From contig NZ_JACSYA010000030.1 of NCBI RefSeq assembly GCF_029870285.1, positions 1-64,000 of the forward strand: 64,000 nucleotides of DNA, given 5' to 3'. Every line of letters begins with the position of its first letter. The first letter of the stretch is position 1. The translations under genes and the position numbers were made by a program. The notes beneath the pieces were generated by a model. The model ran no database searches and was not told the origin of the DNA. It was given only the letters and a program-made list of their open reading frames with translations. The stretch is from Delftia sp. PS-11. Its GTDB lineage: Bacteria > Pseudomonadota > Gammaproteobacteria > Burkholderiales > Burkholderiaceae_C. This document shows positions 24,057-32,817 of this stretch, piece after piece.

Positions 24057-25556
24057 GTGATCACCGAACTCGAATTCAAGAGCCTTGCCGCCCAGGGCTA
24101 CAACCGCATTCCTCTGATGGTCGAGGCCTTTGCGGACCTCGAAACCCCCCTGTCGCTGTACCTGAAGCTGGCCCATGCGGGCGGCGACGGCAAGCACAGC
24201 TTCCTGCTCGAATCCGTGGTGGGCGGCGAGCGTTTCGGGCGCTACAGCTTCATCGGCCTGCCCGCGCGCACCCTGCTGCGTGCCAGCGGCTTCGGCGATG
24301 CCGCGCGCACCGAAGTGGTGACCGATGGCCAGGTGGTGGAGACCGCCACCGGCAACCCGCTGGACTTCATTGCGGCCTACCAGAAGCGCTTCAAGGTGGC
24401 TCTGCGTCCCGGCCTGCCGCGTTTTTGCGGCGGGCTGGCCGGCTACTTCGGCTATGACGCCGTGCGCTATATCGAAAAGAAGCTCGAAGGCTCCTGCCCG
24501 CCCGATACGCTGAACTGCCCCGACATCATGCTGCTGCAGTGCGAGGAGGTGGCCGTGATCGACAACCTCTCGGGCAAGCTGTATCTGATCGTCTATGCCA
24601 ATCCCGGCGAGAGCGAAGCCTATACACGCGCCAAGAAGCGCCTGCGCCACCTCAAGGAGCAGCTGCGCTACTCGGTCAGCGCGCCGCAGATCAAGGCCGG
24701 CGAGAGCCACCCTGCCCAGCGCAGTTTTGCCAAGGAAGACTACCTGGCCGCCGTGGAAAAGGCCAAGGAGCTGATCGCCGCAGGCGACTTCATGCAGGTG
24801 CAGGTGGGCCAGCGCATCCACAAGCGCTATACGGCCAGCCCCCTGAGCCTGTACCGTGCGCTGCGCTCGCTCAACCCCAGTCCCTACATGTATTACTACC
24901 ACCTGGGCGATTTCCATGTGGTGGGCGCCAGCCCCGAGATCCTGGTGCGCCAGGAAAACACGGACGAGGGCTGCAAGGTCACCATCCGTCCGCTGGCCGG
25001 CACGCGCCCGCGTGGCGCCACGCCCGAGGCCGACAAGGCCACCGAAAAGGAGCTGGTGGCCGATCCCAAGGAACGCGCCGAGCATGTGATGCTGATCGAT
25101 CTGGCGCGCAATGACATCGGACGCATCGCCCGCACCGGCAGCGTCAAGGTGACCGAAGCCTTCGCCGTGGAGCGCTACAGCCATGTCATGCACATCGTCA
25201 GCAATGTCGAGGGCATTTTGCGCGAGGGCATGGACAGCATGGACGTGTTCAAGGCCACGTTCCCGGCCGGCACGCTGACGGGTGCTCCCAAGGTGCATGC
25301 CATGGAAATCATCGACCAGCTGGAGCCGTCCAAGCGCGGCATCTACGGCGGCGCCTGCGGCTACCTGAGCTTTGCGGGCGACATGGATCTGGCCATCGCC
25401 ATCCGCACGGGCGTGATCAAGGACGGCACGCTTTACGTGCAGGCTGCGGCCGGCGTGGTCGCCGACTCGGTGCCCGAGATGGAGTGGAAGGAAACCGAGC
25501 ACAAGGCGCGCGCATTGCTGCGCGCGGCCGAGCTGGTCGAGGAGGGGCTGGAATGA
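24057..25556 (+). CDS. trpE: Anthranilate synthase component I
   Basis: A 499-residue chorismate-utilising enzyme making anthranilate with TrpG glutaminase. The N-terminal Trp-feedback region has LLESVVGGERFGRYSFIG. The catalytic half carries LIAAGDFMQVQVGQR, SPYMYYYHLG, RPLAGTRPRGATPEAD and TFPAGTLTGAPKVHAM. GTG 24057 with GGAG eight bases before it matches the usual N-terminus MITELEFKS; an in-frame ATG at 23991 is probably not used. It overlaps chorismate mutase by four bases. Its TrpG partner is 18 kb away on the same strand, an unusual separation for this order. Expression is probably controlled by the leader peptide upstream. Confidence 0.97.
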   Translation: MITELEFKSLAAQGYNRIPLMVEAFADLETPLSLYLKLAHAGGDGKHSFLLESVVGGERFGRYSFIGLPARTLLRASGFGDAARTEVVTDGQVVETATGNPLDFIAAYQKRFKVALRPGLPRFCGGLAGYFGYDAVRYIEKKLEGSCPPDTLNCPDIMLLQCEEVAVIDNLSGKLYLIVYANPGESEAYTRAKKRLRHLKEQLRYSVSAPQIKAGESHPAQRSFAKEDYLAAVEKAKELIAAGDFMQVQVGQRIHKRYTASPLSLYRALRSLNPSPYMYYYHLGDFHVVGASPEILVRQENTDEGCKVTIRPLAGTRPRGATPEADKATEKELVADPKERAEHVMLIDLARNDIGRIARTGSVKVTEAFAVERYSHVMHIVSNVEGILREGMDSMDVFKATFPAGTLTGAPKVHAMEIIDQLEPSKRGIYGGACGYLSFAGDMDLAIAIRTGVIKDGTLYVQAAAGVVADSVPEMEWKETEHKARALLRAAELVEEGLE

Positions 25557-25900
25557 GCGCCGAGACGGACCTGCGCGCGATTGACCGCGTGCAGCACTGC
25601 GAAAGCATGCAGGATGTGCGCCGCAATGTCGATGCGCTGGACGATGTGCTGGTGCCGCTGCTGGTCACGCGCATGGGCTACATGCGGCAGGCTGCGCGCA
25701 TCAAGGCCGATGCGTCCCTGGTGCGCGACGAGGCCCGCATCGAGGCCATCGTGGCCCGTGTGCGCGGGCGCGCCGTGGCCGAAGGCGGCCAGCCCGACAT
25801 GATGGAAGCGGTCTACCGCCACCTCATGGAGGAGTGCATCGCCTATGAACACCGCGAGTTCGCGCGGCTGCGCGATCCCGGGCAGACGGCTGCCGGCTAG
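25553..25900 (+). CDS. aroQ: Chorismate mutase (AroQ type)
   Basis: A 115-residue all-helical AroQ-fold chorismate mutase (residues ~15-95). It converts chorismate to prephenate for Phe and Tyr synthesis. Visible elements are RRNVDALDDVLVPLLVTRMGYMRQAARIK and a late MEECIAYEHREF helix. The start overlaps the trpE stop (ATGA), coupling branch-point enzymes that compete for chorismate. Its stop overlaps the stop of the convergent acetate kinase gene in a CTAG. Confidence 0.87.
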   Translation: MSAETDLRAIDRVQHCESMQDVRRNVDALDDVLVPLLVTRMGYMRQAARIKADASLVRDEARIEAIVARVRGRAVAEGGQPDMMEAVYRHLMEECIAYEHREFARLRDPGQTAAG

Positions 25901-27120
25901 CCGGGCAGCCAGCGCAGCGCGTGGCGCGCTGCCACCCATTCCTCGTTGGTCGGCTCCACGCCCACGGTGATGGCGCTGCCGGTGGCGGAGATCACGGCTG
26001 CGTCGCGTGCATTGGCCTCGCTGTCCAGGCGGATGCCCATGAAGCCCAGGGCCTCGCAGACACGCCGCCGGATTTCGGCGCTGTGCTCGCCCACGCCCGC
26101 CGTGAAGACCAGCAGGTCCAGGCCACCGAGCACGGCCACCAGCGCGCCGATCTCGCGCACGATGCGCCGCACATAGAGGGCCAGCGCGTCGCGGGCGCGT
26201 TCGGCGCAGGCATCGCTGCCCGGCTCCAGCGGCAGCAGCACGCGCGGCTCGGACGATGTGCCCGAGACGCCCAGCAGGCCGGACTCGTGGTACAGGATGT
26301 GGCCGACCTGCTCCAGGCTGAGCTTTTCGATTTCCATCAGGTAGAGGACGGCGCCGGGGTCCAGTGCGCCCGTGCGCGTGCCCATCATCAACCCGTCCAG
26401 CGCCGAAAAGCCCATGGTCGTGGCCACGCTTTGCAGGCCCTGCAGGGCGCACAGGCTGGCGCCGCTGCCCAGGTGGGCCACGATGGTGCGGCCCTGTGCC
26501 AGTTCGCCATGGCGCTCGGGCAGGGCCGTGGCCATGTACTCGTAGGACAGGCCGTGAAAGCCGTAGCGGCGCAGCCCCCGGTCCCAGGCCGCGTGCGGCA
26601 GGGGCAGCTGCTGTTCGACCTTGGGCAGCGTATGGTGGAAGGCGGTGTCGAAGCAGGCCACCTGGACCATGTCGGGCCGCTCGCGCAGCAGGATTTCCAT
26701 GGCCTCCAGCGCAAAGGGCTGGTGCAGCGGCGCCAGGGGGATGAAGGCCTTGAGGTCGGCCAGCACCGAGGCATCTGCGCGCACGGGGGCGAAGTAGCGG
26801 CTGCCGCCATGCACCACCCGGTGGGCGACGGCGGCCACGCGGGCGTCCCCCAGGTGCGCGATGCGCGCCTGGATGCGCTCGCGGATCAGCTCCAGCGCCG
26901 CGCGGTAGGGGTGGGCCGGGTCCAGCGGCACGGCAAAGGGCGGCACGCCGGTCTCGCCGAAGTCGGGGGCGGGCCCGCCAATGCCCTGTACCTTGCCGTT
27001 CCACAGCGGCTTGCGCGGCAGCGGCCGGGTGGCGGCATCGAAGACGGCGAACTTGATGCTGGACGAGCCGCAGTTGAGCACCACGACCAGTTCGCGGGCG
27101 GGGGAAGATGCAGTGTTCAT
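25897..27120 (-). CDS. ackA: Acetate kinase
   Basis: A 407-residue ASKHA kinase interconverting acetate/ATP and acetyl phosphate/ADP. Visible motifs are VLNCGSSSIKF near residue 15, HRVVHGGSRYF near 94, CFDTAFHHTLP near 155, YGFHGLSYEYM near 182, GTRTGALDPG near 252 and FTAGVGEHSAEIRRR near 340. It is the last gene of the FabI-phasin-DUF3141-PTA operon and overlaps the phosphotransacetylase by four bases. A second role for its acetyl phosphate with the polyester-like genes is an inference. Confidence 0.95.
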   Translation of the reverse strand: MNTASSPARELVVVLNCGSSSIKFAVFDAATRPLPRKPLWNGKVQGIGGPAPDFGETGVPPFAVPLDPAHPYRAALELIRERIQARIAHLGDARVAAVAHRVVHGGSRYFAPVRADASVLADLKAFIPLAPLHQPFALEAMEILLRERPDMVQVACFDTAFHHTLPKVEQQLPLPHAAWDRGLRRYGFHGLSYEYMATALPERHGELAQGRTIVAHLGSGASLCALQGLQSVATTMGFSALDGLMMGTRTGALDPGAVLYLMEIEKLSLEQVGHILYHESGLLGVSGTSSEPRVLLPLEPGSDACAERARDALALYVRRIVREIGALVAVLGGLDLLVFTAGVGEHSAEIRRRVCEALGFMGIRLDSEANARDAAVISATGSAITVGVEPTNEEWVAARHALRWLPG

Positions 27121-28544
27121 GGCGGTGTATTGCGGTAGCGGTGGGCCAGCAGCAGGGCGATGGCGCAGGAGGCGATGCGCGATGCGCGGCTGTCGGCGCG
27201 GCTGGTCAGGATCACGGGCACCTTGGCGCCCATGACGATGCCGGCGCTGGCCGCTTCGCCCATGTACATGAGCTGCTTGGCCAGCATGTTGCCGCTTTCC
27301 AGGTCGGGCACGACCAGGATGTCGGCCTGGCCTGCCACGGGCGATGCAATGCCCTTGGTGCGGGCCGCCGCCATGGAGACGGCATTGTCGAAAGCCAGCG
27401 GGCCGTCCAGCACGCCGCCCGCGATCTGGCCGCGGTCGGCCATCTTGCACAGCGCAGCCGCATCCAGCGTGGCCGGCATGTGGGGGCTGACGGTTTCCAC
27501 GGCGGCCAGGATGGCGACCTTGGGCTCGGGCACGCCGATGGCATGGGCCAGGGCGATGGCGTTGCGCACGATGTCAGCCTTTTGCGGCAGGTCGGGCGCA
27601 AGGTTGATGGCCGCATCGGTGACGATGAAGGGCCGGGGGTAGTGTGGCGTCTGCAGCACGAAGCAGTGGCTGACGCGGCGCTTGGTGCGCAGGCCCGAGC
27701 CCGAGGCCACGACGGCGGCCATCAGTTCATCGGTGTGCAGGCTGCCCTTCATGAGCGCCTCGGCATCGCCCGAGGCCGCCAGCTCTGCCCCGCGTGTGGC
27801 GGCTGCGTGGCTGTGCGGAACGTCCTCGATGTGCAGGCCCGACAGGTCCAGTCCGTGCTCGGCAGCCACGGCCTGCAGCCGGGCGCGCGGCGCCACCAGC
27901 ACGGGGTCGATCAGGCCGGCGCGGTGCGCATCCAGCGCAGCGGACAGGCTGGGTTCGTCGCAGGGGTGGACGACGGCCACGCGGATGGGCGGCAGGCCCG
28001 CCACATGGGCCAGCAGGCGCTGCAGCCCGTCGCGCCCGCCCGCATCCAGGCGAATTTCGGGCAGGCTGGCGCGCGGGCGCTCGATAGAGTGCGCGGGCGC
28101 ATGCACGGTGGCCTGCCCCTCGATCACGGCGGCTCCGTGCTGATTGGTGCATGCCACGGACAGCGTGACCTGGCGCTGCGCTGCCTGCTTGTCCAGCACT
28201 TGCACGCGCACCGTGAGCCGGTCGCCGGCGGCCAGCGGCGCCAGAAAGCGCAGCGTCTGGCCCACCAGGGTGGTGCCGGGCCCCGGCAGCCGCGTGCCCA
28301 GCACGGAGGACAGCAGCATGCTGCCCCAGATGCCATGGGCGATCAGCGGCGTGTCGTCGCTGCCGCCTGCCTCGTCGGCCACGGTGGTGCCTGACAGGGC
28401 GGCGAACAGTTTCAGGTCCGGCGTGCTCAGGGTGCGCTCCATGCTGGCGCTGTCGCCCACGCTCAGTTCATCGAAGCTGTGGTTGCGCAGCAGGGCCAGG
28501 TTTTCGGGCGGCGAAGCGGTATCGGAAACGGTATAGAGGCTCAT
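27117..28544 (-). CDS. MaoC-like / phosphate acyltransferase fusion
   Basis: A 475-residue protein. Residues ~20-150 are a hotdog-fold MaoC-like domain; ~165-470 form a phosphate acetyl/butyryltransferase that exchanges acyl groups between CoA and phosphate (TDAAINLAPDL, GPLAFDNAVSMAAA, DILVVPDLESGNMLAKQL). In related fusions the hydratase motif reads SGDVNPAH, but here it is SGTTVADE, so the catalytic Asp and His appear lost. A scaffold or binding role for that domain is possible. It overlaps ackA and the DUF3141 gene by four bases each, a strong sign of one operon. The acyltransferase probably feeds acetyl phosphate to AckA. Confidence 0.9.
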   Translation of the reverse strand: MSLYTVSDTASPPENLALLRNHSFDELSVGDSASMERTLSTPDLKLFAALSGTTVADEAGGSDDTPLIAHGIWGSMLLSSVLGTRLPGPGTTLVGQTLRFLAPLAAGDRLTVRVQVLDKQAAQRQVTLSVACTNQHGAAVIEGQATVHAPAHSIERPRASLPEIRLDAGGRDGLQRLLAHVAGLPPIRVAVVHPCDEPSLSAALDAHRAGLIDPVLVAPRARLQAVAAEHGLDLSGLHIEDVPHSHAAATRGAELAASGDAEALMKGSLHTDELMAAVVASGSGLRTKRRVSHCFVLQTPHYPRPFIVTDAAINLAPDLPQKADIVRNAIALAHAIGVPEPKVAILAAVETVSPHMPATLDAAALCKMADRGQIAGGVLDGPLAFDNAVSMAAARTKGIASPVAGQADILVVPDLESGNMLAKQLMYMGEAASAGIVMGAKVPVILTSRADSRASRIASCAIALLLAHRYRNTPP

Positions 28545-30892
28545 CGTTTCTTGCGGGAGCTGTTGTGGACACGGCCTGCCGGCGCACGTGCGGCGGTGGC
28601 CTGGGGCGTGGGGGCTGCCCTGGCCGGCGCGGGGGCCGCCGCAGCTGCGGGCTCCGGCACCTGCTCGGGCTCAGGTGCCGCTGCCGGTGGCTGAGCCGCC
28701 TCCAGCGCCCCGGCGAAGTAGGCCAGCACCTGCGTCAGGCGTTCGCGCTCGGTGTCGCTGAGATTGCCGCCCTGATTGGCCAGTTCGTCCACCGTGGCCA
28801 TGCCCCAGCGGATATCGTCGGCCGTGGACCCCGCCAGCAGCGTGGCGATGGCCGAGATGGCAGCGTCGGATTCGCGCTGCATCAGCAGGGCCTGCTGGCG
28901 CACGATGCGGCGGAACTGCTCCATGTCGGGCGGCACGCCGCCCAGATGGTCCTGCAGCAGCCGCCAGGCGTGGCGGAAGTGGCGCTCGTCGGCCTCGCCG
29001 CGTGCGCGCAGCACGTGGAACAGGGCGCGGATGACGGCCTCGTAGAGCCCTCCCTGGTCCACATCCTCGTGCAGCCGCGCCAGCTCCTGGCACATGTACT
29101 GGCAGTGTTCGGGCGAGGCGCCCGGATGGGGGCGCGGCGGGCCGCTGTCCTGCCGGCTCTGGCCTGCCAGCGCCTGGACCAGGGGCGAGCCATAGATGGC
29201 GTGGAACATGCGCGCCTGCATGGCATCGCGCTGGTCGCGGTAGCTGTCTAGCAGCTGCACCATGGCCTGCGACATGGCCTGCTGGGCCTTCAGGAAAGGG
29301 TTGTCGGCGCTGACGGGCTTGCGGTCCTGGCGTGCATGCTCGGCGGCCTGCGCCACGGCGGGCGCCAGCGGGTGGGTGTCCGACCAGCACTCATAGCCCA
29401 CGCGCAGCGGGTGCATGGCCTGCAGCCAGCGCGCCGACAGCGGCGTGGACAGTGCCTGCACCCAGGGCTGTAGCGTGTTGCGGTACAGCGCCAGGTTGAT
29501 CTCGGAGACCCGTGCCGCTGCGGCGAAGTGGCGTTCGCTTTCCGCGTCGGGCTTGACGATGCTGCGCACCTCGTCCAGGCCGCTGCGGCGGATCTTCATC
29601 AGGTAGGTGTCGTCCGTCAGCTCCTGCAGCGGCACGCCGGCGGGGCGGTCGGCGATTTCGGCACGGTAGATGCCTGCGGGCAGCAGGTCGATGATGTCGA
29701 TGTGCTCGGCGAATTCGCGGTGCTCCTTGCGGCCCACGGCGCCCGAGACGAAGATGCCCAGGTGGCCGATGCTGTCGTGCGTGGCGAAAACGATGGTCTG
29801 GTCGTGGGCGGCGATGTCCTCGTCATTGCGGTAGAGGTCGGTGATCCAGCCCAGGGCCTGGCCCGGCGGCGTGATGTTGTCGCCATGCGAGCAGAACACC
29901 ACGATGGGCGAGCGGATGTTGCGCAGGTCGATGCGCACGCCGTCCGAAGTCGTCAGCTCTGCCGTGGCCAGCCGGTTGCCGATGAACAGGTTGTCCACGA
30001 TGTACTGCATCTCGCGGCCTTCGAGGAAGACATAGCCGCCCCAGTACTTCTCGAAGCCCAGGTAGCGCGGCCCCTCGGTGTCCACGTCGGCATACACCTG
30101 GTACTGCTTTTCCCACAGCGTGTTGGCGGGGTTGAGGTTCTCGAAGTTCTGCACCAGCCAGGCGCCGTCAAAGCGGCCGGCGCCCATGTCGCTGGTCAGC
30201 GCCGTCATCCAGCTGCCGCCCATGAGGCCGCCGCCGTAGCGCATGGGATTGTCGCCAGCCCAGTACGACAGGGGGGTGCCGGCCACGATGATGGGGCCGA
30301 ACAGCTCGGGCCAGACAGCGGCCGTCATGAGAATCTGCCAGCCAGCCTGGCAGTTGCCGATGACGGCGGGCTTGCCCCGGCTTTCGGGGTGCAGTTCAGC
30401 GACCTTGCGCACGAATTCAGCCTCGGCGCGCATCACGTCCTCGACGGTCTGTCCCGGCACCGGGTCGGGCAGAAAGCCCACGAAGTAGCAGGGGTGGCCG
30501 GCCTTGAGCGCGGCGCCGATCTCGCTGTCGGGCTTGAAGCCGCCGATGCCGGGGCCATGGCCCGCGCGCGGATCGACGACGATGAAGGGCCTCTTGGCCG
30601 GGTCCACGACCGTGCCGTCCATGGGCGTGATGCGCGCCAGGCCGTAGTTGACGGGGCGCGGCAGCTCCAGGCCCGACATCAGGATCTCTGCCTTGAAGCT
30701 CAGCACGTTGGGGATTTCTTCGGCCAGATGTTCCCGGTACTGGTTGCCGCGCTGGCGGCGGATGTCGGCATACAGCATCGAGCGCTGCCATGCATCAATG
30801 GCGTACTCCATGGCGGCTTGCGGCAGCGTCAGCGGGTTGACCCATGCCTGGGCTTCATCCGCTTCGCTCTGGTTCTGGATCTCCTCGTTCAT
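28541..30892 (-). CDS. DUF3141 protein, PhaC-like alpha/beta hydrolase
   Basis: A 783-residue protein whose first ~400 residues are an alpha/beta hydrolase with a PHA-synthase-like triad. The nucleophile is Cys181 in GNCQAG, the acid is Asp338 in SHGDNITPPG and the base is His377 in DSIGHLGIF. PhaC enzymes use Cys in a GxCxG box with similar spacing. Residues ~410-720 are helical. The tail (~725-783) is rich in Ala, Pro and Lys and looks disordered, with several PAAAPEP-like runs. It follows a phasin gene, strengthening a polyester or acyl-CoA link. Whether it polymerises, hydrolyses or transfers acyl groups is unknown. Confidence 0.82.
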   Translation of the reverse strand: MNEEIQNQSEADEAQAWVNPLTLPQAAMEYAIDAWQRSMLYADIRRQRGNQYREHLAEEIPNVLSFKAEILMSGLELPRPVNYGLARITPMDGTVVDPAKRPFIVVDPRAGHGPGIGGFKPDSEIGAALKAGHPCYFVGFLPDPVPGQTVEDVMRAEAEFVRKVAELHPESRGKPAVIGNCQAGWQILMTAAVWPELFGPIIVAGTPLSYWAGDNPMRYGGGLMGGSWMTALTSDMGAGRFDGAWLVQNFENLNPANTLWEKQYQVYADVDTEGPRYLGFEKYWGGYVFLEGREMQYIVDNLFIGNRLATAELTTSDGVRIDLRNIRSPIVVFCSHGDNITPPGQALGWITDLYRNDEDIAAHDQTIVFATHDSIGHLGIFVSGAVGRKEHREFAEHIDIIDLLPAGIYRAEIADRPAGVPLQELTDDTYLMKIRRSGLDEVRSIVKPDAESERHFAAAARVSEINLALYRNTLQPWVQALSTPLSARWLQAMHPLRVGYECWSDTHPLAPAVAQAAEHARQDRKPVSADNPFLKAQQAMSQAMVQLLDSYRDQRDAMQARMFHAIYGSPLVQALAGQSRQDSGPPRPHPGASPEHCQYMCQELARLHEDVDQGGLYEAVIRALFHVLRARGEADERHFRHAWRLLQDHLGGVPPDMEQFRRIVRQQALLMQRESDAAISAIATLLAGSTADDIRWGMATVDELANQGGNLSDTERERLTQVLAYFAGALEAAQPPAAAPEPEQVPEPAAAAAPAPARAAPTPQATAARAPAGRVHNSSRKKR

Positions 30893-30972
30893 CTATCCCT
30901 CTCCCTTTCCTGGTGCATCCCTGTGGTTGCAAATGGGGGCCAGCACGGGCCTGTGCGGCCGCGATGGCCGGT

Positions 30973-31000
30973 GCGCCATGGGCTGGCCAGCCCATGGCGC
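30973..31000. promoter_or_regulatory. 28-bp perfect palindrome between phasin and DUF3141 genes
   Basis: A perfect palindrome with half-site GCGCCATGGGCTGG lies in the 122-base gap after the phasin stop. In mRNA it would fold into a very stable 12-14 bp GC hairpin. It has no T-run on either strand, so it may be a processing or stability element that sets phasin expression above that of the downstream enzymes. Confidence 0.55.
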
Positions 31001-31014
31001 CACCGCCCGCAGCC

Positions 31015-31518
31015 TCATTGCTGCGGCGGTGTGCTGTCCTTGACGACTGCGTCCTGCACGGGCGGCTGCGGCCGTGCATTGCCAGGGGTGGCCGCCGTCT
31101 GCACTGCCGAGGTCCAGCGAGCGAGCAGATCGCTCCATGGAACGCTCGTATGGGTGCCGCCCTGGGCGCTGCCCAGCACCCCGGCCACCTGCTGCTGCCA
31201 ATCCTGCACGGCCTGCTGCACACCCTGCATCAGAGCCATCTGGCTGGCCATGGCGGTCTGGGCCAGTGCCTGGGCATGGCCCATGCGCAGATGGGCATGG
31301 CGCCAGAAGGCCTGTGCCGGCAGCGTGGCCAGCTCTTGCCAGTTGCTGGTCTTGTGCAGTCCGGCGATCTCGTTGCCAGTCTCTGCAATACGCTCGGGGC
31401 CGCTGCGCGCCGCATGCTCAAGCCACTGCTGTCCGCTTTCCTGCAGCAGCTTGCCCAGGTGCAGTTGCAGCTCGATCTGGGCCTTGAGCAGATGCAGGGG
31501 AATGGTCTGTGCACTCAT
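31015..31518 (-). CDS. Phasin-like protein
   Basis: A 167-residue helical protein with the amphipathic pattern of phasins (LLKAQIELQLHLGKLLQESG, then TAMASQMALMQGVQQAVQDWQQ) and a Pro/Gln-rich tail. Phasins coat polyhydroxyalkanoate granules. AAGGAG lies seven bases before ATG 31518. It sits between the FabI-like gene and the DUF3141 gene. A granule-surface role is likely if DUF3141 acts on polyester; there is no phaC or phaB in the window. Confidence 0.75.
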   Translation of the reverse strand: MSAQTIPLHLLKAQIELQLHLGKLLQESGQQWLEHAARSGPERIAETGNEIAGLHKTSNWQELATLPAQAFWRHAHLRMGHAQALAQTAMASQMALMQGVQQAVQDWQQQVAGVLGSAQGGTHTSVPWSDLLARWTSAVQTAATPGNARPQPPVQDAVVKDSTPPQQ

Positions 31519-31651
31519 GTGAAACTCCTTGCTGGTTGACAAATGCCTTGCGGCGGAACGGAATCAGGCCATCCGGCCAATCGACTGTCGAAAGCGCGCG
31601 GGAGTGAGCGCAAATAGCGCACAGCCGGGCGCCGCCAGCGCAGTGCATGCG

Positions 31652-32416
31652 CTAGTTGAGGATGTGGTGGCCGCCATCGACATACAGCGTGCAGCCCGAG
31701 ATGGCACGCGCGCCATCAGAGGCCAGGAAGGCGCACAGCGGTCCCACGTCCTCGGGGAGCAGGGCGCCGGCAATGGGCGAGCGCTGCTCGCTGTCGGCCA
31801 CCAGGGCATCAAAAGAGGCAATGCCCGACGCGGCCCGCGTGCGCACGGGGCCGGGCGAGATGGCATTGACGCGGATGCGCGACGGGCCCAGTTCAGCCGC
31901 CAGATAGCGCATGGACGATTCGAGCGCCGCCTTGACCGGTCCCATGATGCCGTAGTGCGGCATGACCTCGCTGGCCCCCAGGTAGCTCAGCGTCATCAGG
32001 CTGCCGCCAGCGGCCATCAGCGGCTCTGCCAGGCGGGCCATGCGCAGGAAGGAGTGGCAGGAGATGTCCATGGCCAGGGCGAAGCCCTCGCGCGAACTGT
32101 CCACCACGCGGCCCTGCAGGTCCGCGCGCGGCGCGAACGCCACCGCGTGCAGCACGAAGTCCAGCCGCCCCCAGCGCGTGGCGGCGGCATCGAACAGGGC
32201 CTGCATCTGGCCATCGTCCTGCACATCCAGCGGCAGCCGCAGCGTGGCGCCAATCTCGTCCAGCAGTGGCTCCACATGGGGCCGGGCCTTGTCGTTTTGC
32301 CAGGTGGCGCCCACCTCCGCGCCCGCTGCATGCAGGGCCTTGGCACAGGCCCATGCGATGCTGTCGCGGTTGGCGATGCCGATGACCAGACCTTTTTTTC
32401 CCGCCAGTGCCGTCAT
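31652..32416 (-). CDS. fabI: Enoyl-ACP reductase (FabI-like)
   Basis: A 254-residue SDR of the FabI class. The nucleotide site begins GLVIGIANRDSIAWACA. The active-site pattern YLGASEVMPHYGIMGPVKAALE matches FabI: Tyr, ten residues, Tyr, then Lys. It should reduce the enoyl double bond of acyl-ACP or acyl-CoA with NADH. Ala replaces Gly at the E. coli Gly93 triclosan-contact position (VAFAP), as also seen in other FabIs. It is the first gene of an operon with phasin, DUF3141, phosphotransacetylase and AckA, so it may serve that pathway and not bulk fatty-acid synthesis. Confidence 0.88.
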   Translation of the reverse strand: MTALAGKKGLVIGIANRDSIAWACAKALHAAGAEVGATWQNDKARPHVEPLLDEIGATLRLPLDVQDDGQMQALFDAAATRWGRLDFVLHAVAFAPRADLQGRVVDSSREGFALAMDISCHSFLRMARLAEPLMAAGGSLMTLSYLGASEVMPHYGIMGPVKAALESSMRYLAAELGPSRIRVNAISPGPVRTRAASGIASFDALVADSEQRSPIAGALLPEDVGPLCAFLASDGARAISGCTLYVDGGHHILN

Positions 32417-32817
32417 TTCAATGCTCCATTGCTATTGCCCGCAGTCCAGGAATGGCACGCAGGACTCCATGCCCACGATGCCCGCCACATCTGCGGATTG
32501 CGGGCGCGAATATACGTAGCCCATGCCGCATGTATGTCGGGTTGCTTGTTTTTATTGATGCAAATCAATGGTTTGCATGCAAATAAGACCTGTCGGTCGT
32601 TTCATTCTAGTCATGTTGCAGTGCAATGTAACTACCCTGGGTGACAAGAATTTGTTGTATTCGTGTAAGCATTGCGAGGTAGGATTCACGGCAAAGCCGT
32701 GCCTGCTCGCAAGGCGGGGCGCCAGCCGCTAAAATCTGCGCCTCCAGGACAGGCATGCAGTCTTTGTCCTGGGTGCAATGCCCCGATGGCGTATCCCGCC
32801 AGGCACAGAGGAATCCA
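32417..32817. promoter_or_regulatory. Divergent control region with TetR-type operator
   Basis: A 401-base gap between the fabI operon and the tetR gene, more AT-rich than average. GACC-TGTC-GGTC within AA...TTT (32585-32602) is a near-perfect palindrome typical of TetR operators. Next to it, ATGCAAA occurs at 32558-32564 and 32577-32583 with an inverted TTTGCAT at 32572-32578, giving a 12-bp palindrome TTTGCATGCAAA. No convincing gene is present; short ORFs here lack support. Confidence 0.5.

Noticed and set aside
30973..31000. Classical intrinsic terminator
   Set aside because: Strong hairpin but no T-run on either strand; listed as a regulatory palindrome instead.
31652..32416. Triclosan-resistance FabI
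   Set aside because: The Ala at the Gly93-equivalent position is natural in other bacterial FabIs; no resistance claim can be made from it.
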